From assembly GCF_026625985.1 (NCBI RefSeq), contig NZ_CP113116.1:2108001-2172000 (forward strand): a stretch of DNA of 64,000 nt, written 5' to 3'. This document shows, piece by piece, positions 17,224-24,862 of this stretch. This DNA is from Mycobacterium sp. Aquia_213. Lineage in GTDB: Bacteria; Actinomycetota; Actinomycetes; Mycobacteriales; Mycobacteriaceae. Below the pieces are notes generated by a model that was given only the letters and a program-made list of their open reading frames with translations, was not told the origin of the DNA and searched no databases. A program made the translations under genes and the position numbers. The stretch's first letter is position 1; each line of letters begins with the position of its first letter.

Positions 17224-18159
17224 ATGGGGGTAGCGGTGTCATCGGATGGCGCAGCGCGTACCGAAGGCGACAGCTGGGACCTTGCCTCCAGTGTGGGAGC
17301 GACGGCAACCATGGTCGCGGCATCTCGCGCGCTGGCATCACGCGATCCGGATCCGCTGCTCGACGATCGGTTCGCCGAGCCGTTGGTCCGCGCGGTGGGC
17401 CACCCATTCTTCACACGCATGCTCGACGGCGAAATTCCTCTTGACGACGCGGATGTACCCCTGACCGCGCGGCAGCGCTGCGAGCAGATGGCAGTCCGCA
17501 CAAGGTTTTTCGACAACTTCTTCCTCACCGCGACCGCGAGTGGGATCCGTCAGGTCGTCATCTTGGCGGCCGGGCTCGACGCGCGTGCGTACCGGTTGCC
17601 GTGGCCGGCGGGCACGGTGGTCTTCGAGGTGGACCAGCCCGAGGTGATCGTGTTCAAGGGCACCACGTTGGCCCAAATCGGCGCCGAAACGACCGCCGAA
17701 CGCCGGGCGGTCGGCGTCGACCTGCGTGATGACTGGCCTACCGCCTTGCGCGACAACTTCTTTGACACCGCGGCCCCGACGGCGTGGATCGCTGAAGGCC
17801 TACTGCCGTACCTGCCGCCAGATGCCCAGGACCGGCTTCTGGACAACATCACCGCACTCAGCGCGCCGGGCAGCCGGTTGGCCACCGAAAACATCACCGA
17901 CATGCGCGTGTTCACCGACGAACGTGCGCGGGCCTTACGCAGCGGTTGGCAAAAGCACGGACTCGATTTCGACGTCGCCGATCTGGTGTGGGTCGGTGAG
18001 CGTCGTCAAGCCGGCGAGCACCTGGCGGGTACCGGGTGGACGGTCAAGAAGTACGCCACCGAAGACCTGTACGCCGAAAACGGGTTTGCGCTGCCGGATC
18101 ATGAACTGCTGGCCGAGTTTCGGCGCACCATCAGCTACCTGAGCGCAGAACTGGGCTGA
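17224..18159 (+). CDS. SAM-dependent methyltransferase, TIGR00027 family
   Basis: 311 residues from ATG 17224; the frame is open further upstream but the family begins with the GDSWDLASSVGATATMVA block, which follows this start directly. Motifs seen: DDRFAEPLV, LAAGLDARAYRL (SAM-binding loop), FEVDQP (acidic residue for the ribose) and WIAEGLLPYLP. This family is expanded in mycobacteria and the acceptors are mostly unknown; polyketide-derived lipids or small metabolites are usual guesses. The last 29 bp overlap the 3' end of the convergent glycosyltransferase gene. Confidence 0.88.
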   Translation: MGVAVSSDGAARTEGDSWDLASSVGATATMVAASRALASRDPDPLLDDRFAEPLVRAVGHPFFTRMLDGEIPLDDADVPLTARQRCEQMAVRTRFFDNFFLTATASGIRQVVILAAGLDARAYRLPWPAGTVVFEVDQPEVIVFKGTTLAQIGAETTAERRAVGVDLRDDWPTALRDNFFDTAAPTAWIAEGLLPYLPPDAQDRLLDNITALSAPGSRLATENITDMRVFTDERARALRSGWQKHGLDFDVADLVWVGERRQAGEHLAGTGWTVKKYATEDLYAENGFALPDHELLAEFRRTISYLSAELG

Positions 18160-19426
18160 CGGCCGACCGTTTCGGCCTGGCAAGACCTTCGAGCAGGTCG
18201 GCGGCGCTGGCAACGCTCGCGTCGGGTTTGCTCATTCGAGTGGCGAATTCGCGGGCTCGGGTCACGTATTCCGGAGTGAGGATCCGGCGCAGATCGGCGA
18301 CCAATGACTCGCGGGTGGTGTTCGCAAACCGCCGGGCGGCACCGACCTTCAGCCGGGTGATCTGAGCTCCCCAGATCGTCTGGACGAGGTCCATCGAGAG
18401 GACCAGCGTGGGAACTCCAGCGCGCAGGCCCGCCGCCGTGGTGCCGGTGCCGCCGTGGTGCACGACCGCGCGGCAGGCGGGAAAGATTGCGGCGTAGTTG
18501 ACCTCGCCGACCACCTTGACGTTGTCAAAAGGTGGCACCTCGCCGAAGTCGCTCCACCCGGAGCATACCAACGCCCGCTCACCGAGTTGCGCGCAGGCCG
18601 CGCTGATCATTTTGACCGTATCGGCGGGAGACTCGACGCGCATGCTGCCGAAGCCGAAGCAAATCGGCGGCGTTCCCGCCGCAATCCACGACGCGACTTC
18701 CTCGTCGGCGTCCGTCATCAGTTCCAATGTCAGCGCGCCGACGAAGGGCCGCTGTCCCTTCCATTTCGCCCATTCGGCTTCCAGGCCGGGGAAGCAAGCC
18801 TCGTCATAGGCCTGGATTTCCAGTGATCCATGGTCGGCGATGCGTCGCGAGGCCGGACGCGTTGCCGCGGGCAGCCCCAGGGCGCGGCGCTGCGCGTCCT
18901 CGAGATGTTTCGTCATCCGCCATGTCAGCCAGTTGGACACGCTCATGGCCGAGCGGACCAACGGCGCGGGCACGATCGGGACGAGCTGGCCGTTGGCCCG
19001 GATCGGGACGTAGTGCAGGGTGGCCAGCGGTATGTCGTAGTACTCCGCGACGTTAGCCGCGGTTTCCATGAAGCTCTCGCCGGTGAAGAGCACATCGGCC
19101 CCGTCCGCCAGCGGCGTCAGCGTTTCGCTCATCTGCACCCAGCTCTGGATGACAGATTCGCGAAGTTCGCGCCACATCCTGATCAGCGAGGGGACTTTCC
19201 ACGCGTTGTGGAAGGCAGACGCCCAGAAGTCGCGGTAGGTATCCAGCCATTCCTGTGTGTCGAGCCCGTAGGCGACCGCGCTGAGTCCGGCCGCTTCGGC
19301 GAAGCCAACCAGGTCGGGCGAGACGGCCATCTGCACGTCGTGCCCCCGGCGCAGCAGTTCACGGCCGACAGCGACTGACGGCTCTATATCCCCCCGAGTT
19401 CCATAGCTTGCGAGCACAAATCTCAT
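18131..19426 (-). CDS. GT1-family glycosyltransferase (UGT/GtfA-like)
   Basis: 431 residues. The N-terminal domain starts MRFVLASYGTRGDIEPSV, the hallmark of UDP-glucosyl/rhamnosyltransferases of the Rv1524/Rv1526c and glycopeptidolipid Gtf type. The C-terminal nucleotide-sugar-binding motif is present (VVHHGGTGTTAAGL...P...D), with WG where transferases of this group contact the sugar. It probably adds a sugar to a lipid or peptidolipid at the cytoplasmic face. Neighbouring methyltransferases suggest O-methylation of the same product, but no biosynthetic scaffold gene is in the window. Confidence 0.88.
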   Translation of the reverse strand: MRFVLASYGTRGDIEPSVAVGRELLRRGHDVQMAVSPDLVGFAEAAGLSAVAYGLDTQEWLDTYRDFWASAFHNAWKVPSLIRMWRELRESVIQSWVQMSETLTPLADGADVLFTGESFMETAANVAEYYDIPLATLHYVPIRANGQLVPIVPAPLVRSAMSVSNWLTWRMTKHLEDAQRRALGLPAATRPASRRIADHGSLEIQAYDEACFPGLEAEWAKWKGQRPFVGALTLELMTDADEEVASWIAAGTPPICFGFGSMRVESPADTVKMISAACAQLGERALVCSGWSDFGEVPPFDNVKVVGEVNYAAIFPACRAVVHHGGTGTTAAGLRAGVPTLVLSMDLVQTIWGAQITRLKVGAARRFANTTRESLVADLRRILTPEYVTRAREFATRMSKPDASVASAADLLEGLARPKRSAVSPVLRSGS

Positions 19427-19646
19427 TGCGGATCCCGGATCTTCAGTTGTGGCGCGCCTAGTCCGACCTCAGGGGGCATCGGTGGAAGTGGTGCCGGCCC
19501 AGCGTAGCGTGCCGGGTAGCTGGATGCAACGTAATGTGCTGTCTAACAGCTTGTTTGTGAAAACATTGGGGTTGCTGTTGCTCGCGATGCCTCTACCTGC
19601 ATTTTTGGCTTCGAGCAGGTTTGGATGCATGCGGCGAAGCGACAGC

Positions 19647-20417
19647 TTAGTGCTGGACACCGCGCGAAACGCGGTCGGCGCGCCAGCACCACGCGCGCAT
19701 TGGGATATCGATCATGTCGGCACCAGGAAAGCGTGCCTCCATGGCCGCGCGGGCTGCGTCGAGCGTCTGGGCGCGGTCCTCCGGGGAGGCGATGATCGCC
19801 CGACTGTAGGTCGCCAACATCGCAACGGCGTCCTCGAGCGTCATCCTCCGCACGAACCGGAAGATTTCGCGCTCGATGTTGTGGAAGATCTGCGGTTCGG
19901 GAAGGTCGAAGTGCAGGCGCGCCCGGAAGCGGTCGACCGATTGGACCTCTTCGAGGTCTTGGCCGGGCAGCCGGCCGAGGTCACGCACCCAGTCCACCTC
20001 ACGGTCGCGGCTCGTCCAGATCAGGCCGAAGCGACCGCCGTCGCGCAGCACCCGACCGATCTCGGGAAGGGCTCGTTCATGGTCCATCCAGTGCCACGCC
20101 GACGAAACGAAGACGGCGTCCGCGGCGGCGTCCGGAAGCGGGATCGACTCGCCGCGCCCTTCGAGCGCACGGACTCCCGGGGAGCGGTCGGTCAGCACCT
20201 TGCGCATTCGCGCGTCGGGCTCCACCGCGATGACCTGTGCTGCCTTGTCGACCAGGATGCGGCTGAACAGTCCGGTGCCCGCCCCGACGTCGACGGCCAC
20301 CTCGCAACCGGGCGGCACCAGCCAGTCCACCGCCTCCTGCGGGGCCTGGGGCCGCAGGCCGTCATAGTCTTCTGCAATCGATCCGAAGGACATTGCGCGT
20401 TCTTGGCGATCAGTCAC
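19647..20417 (-). CDS. Class I SAM-dependent methyltransferase
   Basis: 256 residues. It begins with FGSIAEDYDGLRPQ, typical of UbiE/Methyltransf_11 relatives, and has the SAM-binding motif VDVGAGTGLFSRIL, the acidic VIAVEPDARM and motif IV SSAWHWMD. The acceptor is unknown. The gene is separated from the glycosyltransferase by 220 bp with no recognisable gene. Its tail (SRGVQH) looks unconserved, so the annotated C terminus may be loosely constrained. Confidence 0.85.
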   Translation of the reverse strand: MTDRQERAMSFGSIAEDYDGLRPQAPQEAVDWLVPPGCEVAVDVGAGTGLFSRILVDKAAQVIAVEPDARMRKVLTDRSPGVRALEGRGESIPLPDAAADAVFVSSAWHWMDHERALPEIGRVLRDGGRFGLIWTSRDREVDWVRDLGRLPGQDLEEVQSVDRFRARLHFDLPEPQIFHNIEREIFRFVRRMTLEDAVAMLATYSRAIIASPEDRAQTLDAARAAMEARFPGADMIDIPMRAWCWRADRVSRGVQH

Positions 20418-20451
20418 ACCGCCACGCTAATGCGCTTACCTGTGTCTGAAC

Positions 20452-21069
20452 TTAGTGATTGCCATGCGCTGCAAGCGTTTCGTGCAATCGGCTGACGGAT
20501 CCCCATAGATAGAACTCGGGCAGGCCCCGTTGCAAGCCCGATCGGTAGATTCCTACTCCCGACGCCGGCGACTCAGCGCCCAGGTGTGGGGCCTGGGCCG
20601 CCTGGGCTTTGCGGAACAGTTCCTCGGGTGAAAAGAAGGCGCCGTTATCGGCGACGACTCGCTGGCCTGTCTTGGTGCCGCCGCCGGGTCCGAACGGCGC
20701 CAGATAAATGTGGGGAGCGCTTAGCTCCGATCGATGCCCGGCCAGCCGCCCGGGATCCGATGACCACGTGATCGCCGCGTCTTGAACCGCGGCGAACGGT
20801 AGGTCGGGGCGGTGAACTGCCCGCTCGTCGTCCGTCAGGGGATCGGAACGTAGATGCGTCGCCTTCTCCAGAAGTGTGGCGACGGTGGTGATGTAGTAGG
20901 CGATCCGCTTGCGCTTGACCGTTGCGAGGTCCGCCAGGCCCCAGCCGTCTTGGTGCGGCCACCAGACGTCATACATGACGACGTCGCCGTCGTACAGCAG
21001 GACACGGTTGGGCCGGTCATCGTGCGGGAACCGGAACACGGCCCCGAGCTCGATCTTCGACGCTTCCAT
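20452..21069 (-). CDS. Hypothetical protein
   Basis: 205 residues if started at the ATG at 21069 (MEASKIELGAVF); the frame is open further upstream but the extra residues are Arg-rich and unlike a conserved start. The sequence is soluble and mixed alpha/beta in character, with WWPHQDGWGLADL, a repeated pattern of acidic residues and no signal peptide or membrane segment. I do not recognise the family. It lies divergent to the Gly-Pro repeat gene and shares an upstream region of about 150 bp with it. Confidence 0.65.
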   Translation of the reverse strand: MEASKIELGAVFRFPHDDRPNRVLLYDGDVVMYDVWWPHQDGWGLADLATVKRKRIAYYITTVATLLEKATHLRSDPLTDDERAVHRPDLPFAAVQDAAITWSSDPGRLAGHRSELSAPHIYLAPFGPGGGTKTGQRVVADNGAFFSPEELFRKAQAAQAPHLGAESPASGVGIYRSGLQRGLPEFYLWGSVSRLHETLAAHGNH

Positions 21070-21219
21070 GCGCCGCAGCGTAGCGGCGATCGTCCGCCCT
21101 CGCCTTCGGGCGATGCCCGCCACGATACAGCCAAACGAATACGGACCGCGAACGGCTTGGCTGGCGCACAATGATGTTGCCTGCCACGGGCTGGGTGTTT
21201 GCGGGGGAGGAGAACCGAC

Positions 21220-21528
21220 ATGACCAAGGCGATGACAGCGTTAGCCGGGCCGCCATTGCTGCGGCGTTGCGCGGTAGGCGTGTTCGCTCTCGTGTTGGCA
21301 GGTGTGCCGATGGCGTGGACCGCCACGCCCGCGGTCAGCCGCGCCGACCCGTATTGCGCTCCAGGCTGGGCCTGGAGCGTCGAGTTGAATCAGTGCGTGT
21401 TCGTGCTTCCGGCCGCAAATGGGCCGGGCGGACCCGGCGGACCGGGTGGCCCGGGAGGACCTGGTGGGCCCGGCGGACCGGGTGGGCCTGCGGGCCCCGG
21501 TGGACCCGGAGCGCCCGGCCGGCACTAG
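21220..21528 (+). CDS. Secreted collagen-like Gly-Gly-Pro repeat protein
   Basis: 102 residues from ATG 21220, preceded by GGGGGAGGAGAA (strong Shine-Dalgarno). Signal peptide ~1-40 (LLRRCAVGVFALVLAG...AVSRADP). A short mature N-terminal part has two Cys (PYCAPGWAWSVELNQCVF), probably a disulfide, then about 25 residues of perfect GGP triplets grading into GPG-AP at the end. Secreted, surface or cell-wall location is inferred. It resembles small mycobacterial PxPG-type proteins with the conserved C-x12-C head. A methyltransferase gene starts 9 bp downstream. Confidence 0.75.
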   Translation: MTKAMTALAGPPLLRRCAVGVFALVLAGVPMAWTATPAVSRADPYCAPGWAWSVELNQCVFVLPAANGPGGPGGPGGPGGPGGPGGPGGPAGPGGPGAPGRH

Positions 21529-21537
21529 ACATGTCAT

Positions 21538-22173
21538 ATGACCGCACCGCGACGCCGGGGGTTCAACAGCGCCATTACCGGGGTGTGGAGTTTCCTAGCC
21601 CCCGCCTACGACCAGCCGATGTTGCAGCAGTGGGTGTACCGCCCGCCGCACGACGAGATGATCGCGCGGCTGCGTGACCACCAGTCGCGCAAGATTGCTG
21701 ACATTGCCTGTGGGACAGGGATTCTCAGCGACCGCATCGAGCGTGAACTACACCCCGAGGCGATTTACGGGGTAGACATGTCCGACGGGATGCTCGCCCA
21801 GGCGCGCGCCCGATCCGATCGGGTGCAGTGGAGGCGCGGCCCGGCCGAGCAGCTGCCCTTCGACGACGGCTCCCTCGACGCGGTCGTGACGACCTCGGCG
21901 TTCCATTTCTTCGACCAGCCGGCAGCGCTGCGGGAGTTCCATCGCGTCCTGGCACCGGGTGGACTGGCGGCCGTCTCCGCGCTGAGCACCCGACAAACTC
22001 TGCTGCACGTGTCATCGGCCAATAGGTGGAAACCGCAACACAACGCGTCGCCCGACGAGCTGCGGTCGATCTTCGAGGGCGCCGGGTTCACCGTGACCGA
22101 TCAGCACCGGATCCCCCGCCCATTCTGGATCCGGTTCGTATCCGACGTGATTACCGTCGGCGTCAAGAGCTAG
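21538..22173 (+). CDS. Class I SAM-dependent methyltransferase (UbiE-like)
   Basis: 211 residues. SAM-binding loop ADIACGTGILSDRI, acidic IYGVDMSDGML, motif ALPFDDGSLDAVV-like (LPFDDGS) and HRVLAPGG post-motif are all visible. The acceptor is unknown; membership of the Methyltransf_11 group covers quinone, lipid and secondary-metabolite methylation. It sits 9 bp behind the collagen-like gene on the same strand, so the two are probably co-transcribed, an odd pairing of a secreted repeat protein and a cytosolic enzyme. Confidence 0.85.
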   Translation: MTAPRRRGFNSAITGVWSFLAPAYDQPMLQQWVYRPPHDEMIARLRDHQSRKIADIACGTGILSDRIERELHPEAIYGVDMSDGMLAQARARSDRVQWRRGPAEQLPFDDGSLDAVVTTSAFHFFDQPAALREFHRVLAPGGLAAVSALSTRQTLLHVSSANRWKPQHNASPDELRSIFEGAGFTVTDQHRIPRPFWIRFVSDVITVGVKS

Positions 22174-22188
22174 AGCCGGGTCAGGAAT

Positions 22189-22884
22189 TCAGCACGGCGG
22201 GGGATCGGCATCCCATTCGGTCAATGTCCAGCCGTCGGAAGGATTTCCGGTGAGCACCACGTGGCCGACATTGGGCAACGACTTGGTTTTCAACAATGAC
22301 GGGTCGGCATTGCGCGCGTTCATCAGCACCCAGAACATGATCGCGGCGCTGTGTGAGAACGCGACCGGGTTCTGCTCTCCGCTGTCGTAGATGCGTTGGA
22401 CGGCTTCAGTGAACCGCGCATTGAACTCGTTGCCATCCACCGACCCGGGGATTCGAGCGCTACGGTCGCCCTGCAGCCAGCGTGCCGGAGCGGCGAAATA
22501 GGTCTGCGGGATGTCGGCTTCGGGAGTGCCCTCGAACTTGCCGGCCTCGATCTCCCGCAGTCCGGGCAGCACGGTGATGGCTTCGCCCAGCGCCTGCGAC
22601 GTCGGCGTGGCCGTCTCCTGGGCACGGATCATGGTCGAGGCGTAGACGCCGTCGTAATGGTTCGGCGCCAATTGCGGGACCACGAGGGTCGCCTGGCAGA
22701 AGCCCCTCTGCGACAGTTCGGGACCGGGGACCGTGGTGTCGATCAATCCCGACGCATTGGCCGCCGACTGGGCATGTCGCACCAGCGTCAACGTGATGGT
22801 GCGATTACCCGCGGCGTGTGCGGGCGCCCAGCTCGTGGCCAGCGCCGCGACGAGGGCGACGGCAACGAAACGTCGTATGTTCAC
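22189..22884 (-). CDS. Secreted histidine phosphatase (phosphoglycerate-mutase-like)
   Basis: 231 residues from GTG 22884, chosen because it yields a canonical signal peptide (NIRRFVAVALVAALATSWAPAHA) with GGTGA upstream; an ATG at 22920 would add 12 residues. The catalytic RHG-type motif LVRHAQS lies just after the signal peptide, with STMIRAQET, E-x-G (EIEAGKFEG) and FSHSAA as the second His block. Extracytoplasmic phosphomonoesterase activity is inferred; substrate unknown. The tail is rich in Pro and ends in Cys. Convergent to the methyltransferase with 15 bp between them. Confidence 0.82.
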   Translation of the reverse strand: MNIRRFVAVALVAALATSWAPAHAAGNRTITLTLVRHAQSAANASGLIDTTVPGPELSQRGFCQATLVVPQLAPNHYDGVYASTMIRAQETATPTSQALGEAITVLPGLREIEAGKFEGTPEADIPQTYFAAPARWLQGDRSARIPGSVDGNEFNARFTEAVQRIYDSGEQNPVAFSHSAAIMFWVLMNARNADPSLLKTKSLPNVGHVVLTGNPSDGWTLTEWDADPPPC

Positions 22885-23054
22885 GGCGATTTCACCAACG
22901 CGCGAAGACGCCGTTGTCATCCGCAGATTCACGCGAGAAGTGTAAAACGTTGCGGGCAAATGCGCTGCACGAGCCCCGCCGCGATCGCTGGAGAGTACGA
23001 CGCCCGCCTCGCCGGGCGGCGAAACGGGCGTCGTGGTGGGGCGAGGTCAGCGGT

Positions 23055-23705
23055 TTACAGCGGGACCCAAACTCCGAAGAACCAGAAGCCCCAGGCGTTG
23101 AAACCGGGATCCCACACGGGGGTTTCCTGGTAGCCCCAGTAGTTGATCGGGCCGTAGTTCCACGGTCCCCCTGGCGGCGGCAGCGGCCGATCCCACGCCG
23201 GCCGAGGCGGTTCACCCGGTCCCCAAGGGCCAGGTCCGTCGCCCCACGGCGCGTTGTTGAAGTAGCCGCGGTGCGGATCCCCGTGCCACGGACCGCCAGG
23301 TCCGCCGGGGCCACCCGGACCGCCGGGACCATTGAAACCAGGGCCACCGGGGTGTCCGGGCCCGCCAGGGCCACCAGGGCCGCCGGGTCCGGGTCCGCCG
23401 GGCCCGCCTGGGCCGCCCGGTCCACCAGGAGGCCCACCGGGTCCGCCCGGGCCGTGTTCCCCAGGACCGCCCGGCCCACCTGGGCCGCCGGGCCCGCCGG
23501 GACCACCCGGACCGGGGCCACCTGGGCCGCCCGGGCCGCCGGGATCATTTGGCCCGGTCGGAGCGTGGATTCCGCCGGGCCCGGGAGCGCCATGGCCTCC
23601 CGGTGAACCCGGCGCGGCATTCGCCAAACCGGCGCCCACGCCCAGCGCTGCTGCACTAAAGGCGCCGGCGAGCGTGGCCGCCGCAATCAATTGCTTGAGT
23701 TTCAT
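23055..23705 (-). CDS. Secreted collagen-like Gly-Pro-Gly repeat protein
   Basis: 216 residues from ATG 23705, with a run of seven G upstream as ribosome-binding site. Signal peptide ~1-31 (MKLKQLIAAATLAGAFSAAALG...ANA). Residues ~32-150 are nearly uninterrupted G-P-G/G-G-P triplets, then a conserved-looking C-terminal domain rich in Trp, Tyr and Pro (FNNAPWGDGPGPWGPGEP...WGYQETPVWDPGFNAWGFWFFGVWVPL). Export is very likely; the aromatic tail could be a wall-binding or oligomerising module (inference). It is the second Gly-Pro repeat protein within 2 kb, but the two differ outside the repeats. Confidence 0.8.
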   Translation of the reverse strand: MKLKQLIAAATLAGAFSAAALGVGAGLANAAPGSPGGHGAPGPGGIHAPTGPNDPGGPGGPGGPGPGGPGGPGGPGGPGGPGEHGPGGPGGPPGGPGGPGGPGGPGPGGPGGPGGPGHPGGPGFNGPGGPGGPGGPGGPWHGDPHRGYFNNAPWGDGPGPWGPGEPPRPAWDRPLPPPGGPWNYGPINYWGYQETPVWDPGFNAWGFWFFGVWVPL

Positions 23706-24016
23706 ATTCCCCCCCACTTGTTAGTGGATATGTCGAACGTTGACGCCCAACTCGCTCGACGTTAGATAGCCTAGCTATGAGTCGGCTGTGACTTACCCCT
23801 GCGAAGGCTTTGGCAGATCCCTGCGCATTCGGGGCTCGACCGGGGGCGAGCGGGGCCAACCGCCATTTGTCAGAAAGTCAATACTCCTGTGCGCGTGGAG
23901 GTTTGACACAAACAGCAACCGCATATCGCCCGACCCGGAAGACGAACTGTAATATCTACTGTTGCTTATCTCAGAGGAGAAATTTTGATGAAAGCCCTGT
24001 TCGCGCGGAGATTCAT
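23706..24016. other. Divergent intergenic region with hairpin and mini-ORF
   Basis: About 310 bp between the reverse-strand collagen-like gene and the thioesterase. It holds a 5-bp stem/4-nt loop hairpin (23714-23727) abutting the G-run ribosome-binding site of the collagen-like gene, a small ATAGC-CTA-GCTAT palindrome near 23766-23778, a TTGACA hexamer near 23903 without a convincing -10 partner, and the 11-codon mini-ORF described separately. Confidence 0.5.
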
Positions 24017-24023
24017 GTGGTGA
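23988..24023 (+). CDS. Mini-ORF (11 codons) translationally overlapping the thioesterase start
   Basis: ATG 23988 is preceded by GAGGAGAAATTTTG, the best Shine-Dalgarno in this region. The reading frame encodes MKALFARRFMW and stops at TGA 24021-24023, which overlaps the GTG start of the thioesterase (GTGA). The thioesterase itself has no independent ribosome-binding site, so ribosomes probably load here and re-initiate. It is too short to be an enzyme; a leader peptide controlling expression is possible. Confidence 0.5.
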   Translation: MKALFARRFMW

Positions 24024-24862
24024 CCGAGCCGAATATCCTGCCGGATGACGTCGATTCAACGACGCCGAGGCCGTACTTCACTCGCGACGAAAGTCGTTAC
24101 GTGCCAACGGCAATGGCGCGCGGTGGGTGGGGCCCGTCAATGAGCGGACACGTGGTCGGTGGCATCTTGGCCGCTGCCCTCGAAGCTGGGGTGGACGACC
24201 CAGGGTTGCAGCCGGCGCGGCTGACGGTCGACCTGCCCGCACCCGCCGCGCTGGAGCCGTTCGAGGTGCACACCAAGGTGCAGCACGAACGGCGGCGATT
24301 GCGGCTGGTCGAGGCGCTTCTCATCCAGCGCGGCGAACCCGTCGCGCGGGCGAGCGCGCTGTTTCTGCGGCGCGGCTCGCAGCCCGACGGCAAAGTGTGG
24401 TCGCAACCCTTGCAGATGCCGCGGCTGCCCACCGAGCATGACGGCGAAACGCCGACGCTGTTCCTGCGGACCTACGGCTGGGGTGGTGAGCTGCAGAATC
24501 CCGATCCGGAGTGGGACATGACCGGACCGAAATTCACGTGGCTGCATGAAACGCGTGCCCTGATCGACGACGAACCTCTCACACCGTTCACCCGCGCGGC
24601 GTTGTGTGCCGACGTCACCGCCGCGATCGCCAACTGGGGCACCAACGCGCTGGAGTTCATCAACGTCGACTACACGCTCACCCTGAGCCGACTGCCCGAA
24701 GGACCTCATATCGGGCTGGCCGCACTGACTCATTACAGCGACGACGGAGTGGCCAACGGTTCAGCCGTGGTCGTCGACCACCTCGGTCCGGTCGGCAGCG
24801 CGGTGGCCGTGTCGATAGCGCACTCCGGATTCCGACCGCCCTCGGACTTGCCATCGGGCTGA
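24020..24862 (+). CDS. Acyl-CoA thioesterase-like protein (TesB/hot-dog family)
   Basis: 280 residues from GTG 24020 (GTG 24017 is also in frame). The sequence starts TEPNILPDDVDSTTPRPYFTRDESRYVPTAMARGGW and has GGWGPSMSGHVVGGIL, then PARLTVDLPAPAALEPFEVHTKVQ and a second half with RAALCADVTAAIANWG and FINVDYTLTLSRLP. This double hot-dog pattern is the thioesterase/acyl-ACP-binding family frequent in mycobacterial lipid catabolism. It probably hydrolyses or binds an acyl-CoA. The stop overlaps the start of the acyl-CoA ligase (ATGA), so the pair are likely partners in one pathway. Confidence 0.8.
   Translation: MTEPNILPDDVDSTTPRPYFTRDESRYVPTAMARGGWGPSMSGHVVGGILAAALEAGVDDPGLQPARLTVDLPAPAALEPFEVHTKVQHERRRLRLVEALLIQRGEPVARASALFLRRGSQPDGKVWSQPLQMPRLPTEHDGETPTLFLRTYGWGGELQNPDPEWDMTGPKFTWLHETRALIDDEPLTPFTRAALCADVTAAIANWGTNALEFINVDYTLTLSRLPEGPHIGLAALTHYSDDGVANGSAVVVDHLGPVGSAVAVSIAHSGFRPPSDLPSG

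Noticed and set aside
19449..20495. Forward frame across the reverse-strand methyltransferase
   Set aside because: It covers intergenic plus antisense sequence, without a ribosome-binding site or recognisable domain.
23332..23724. Forward Pro-rich frame opposite the collagen-like gene
   Set aside because: Gly-Pro codons read as Pro-Gly on the complement, so both strands stay open; the reverse strand has the signal peptide and ribosome-binding site.
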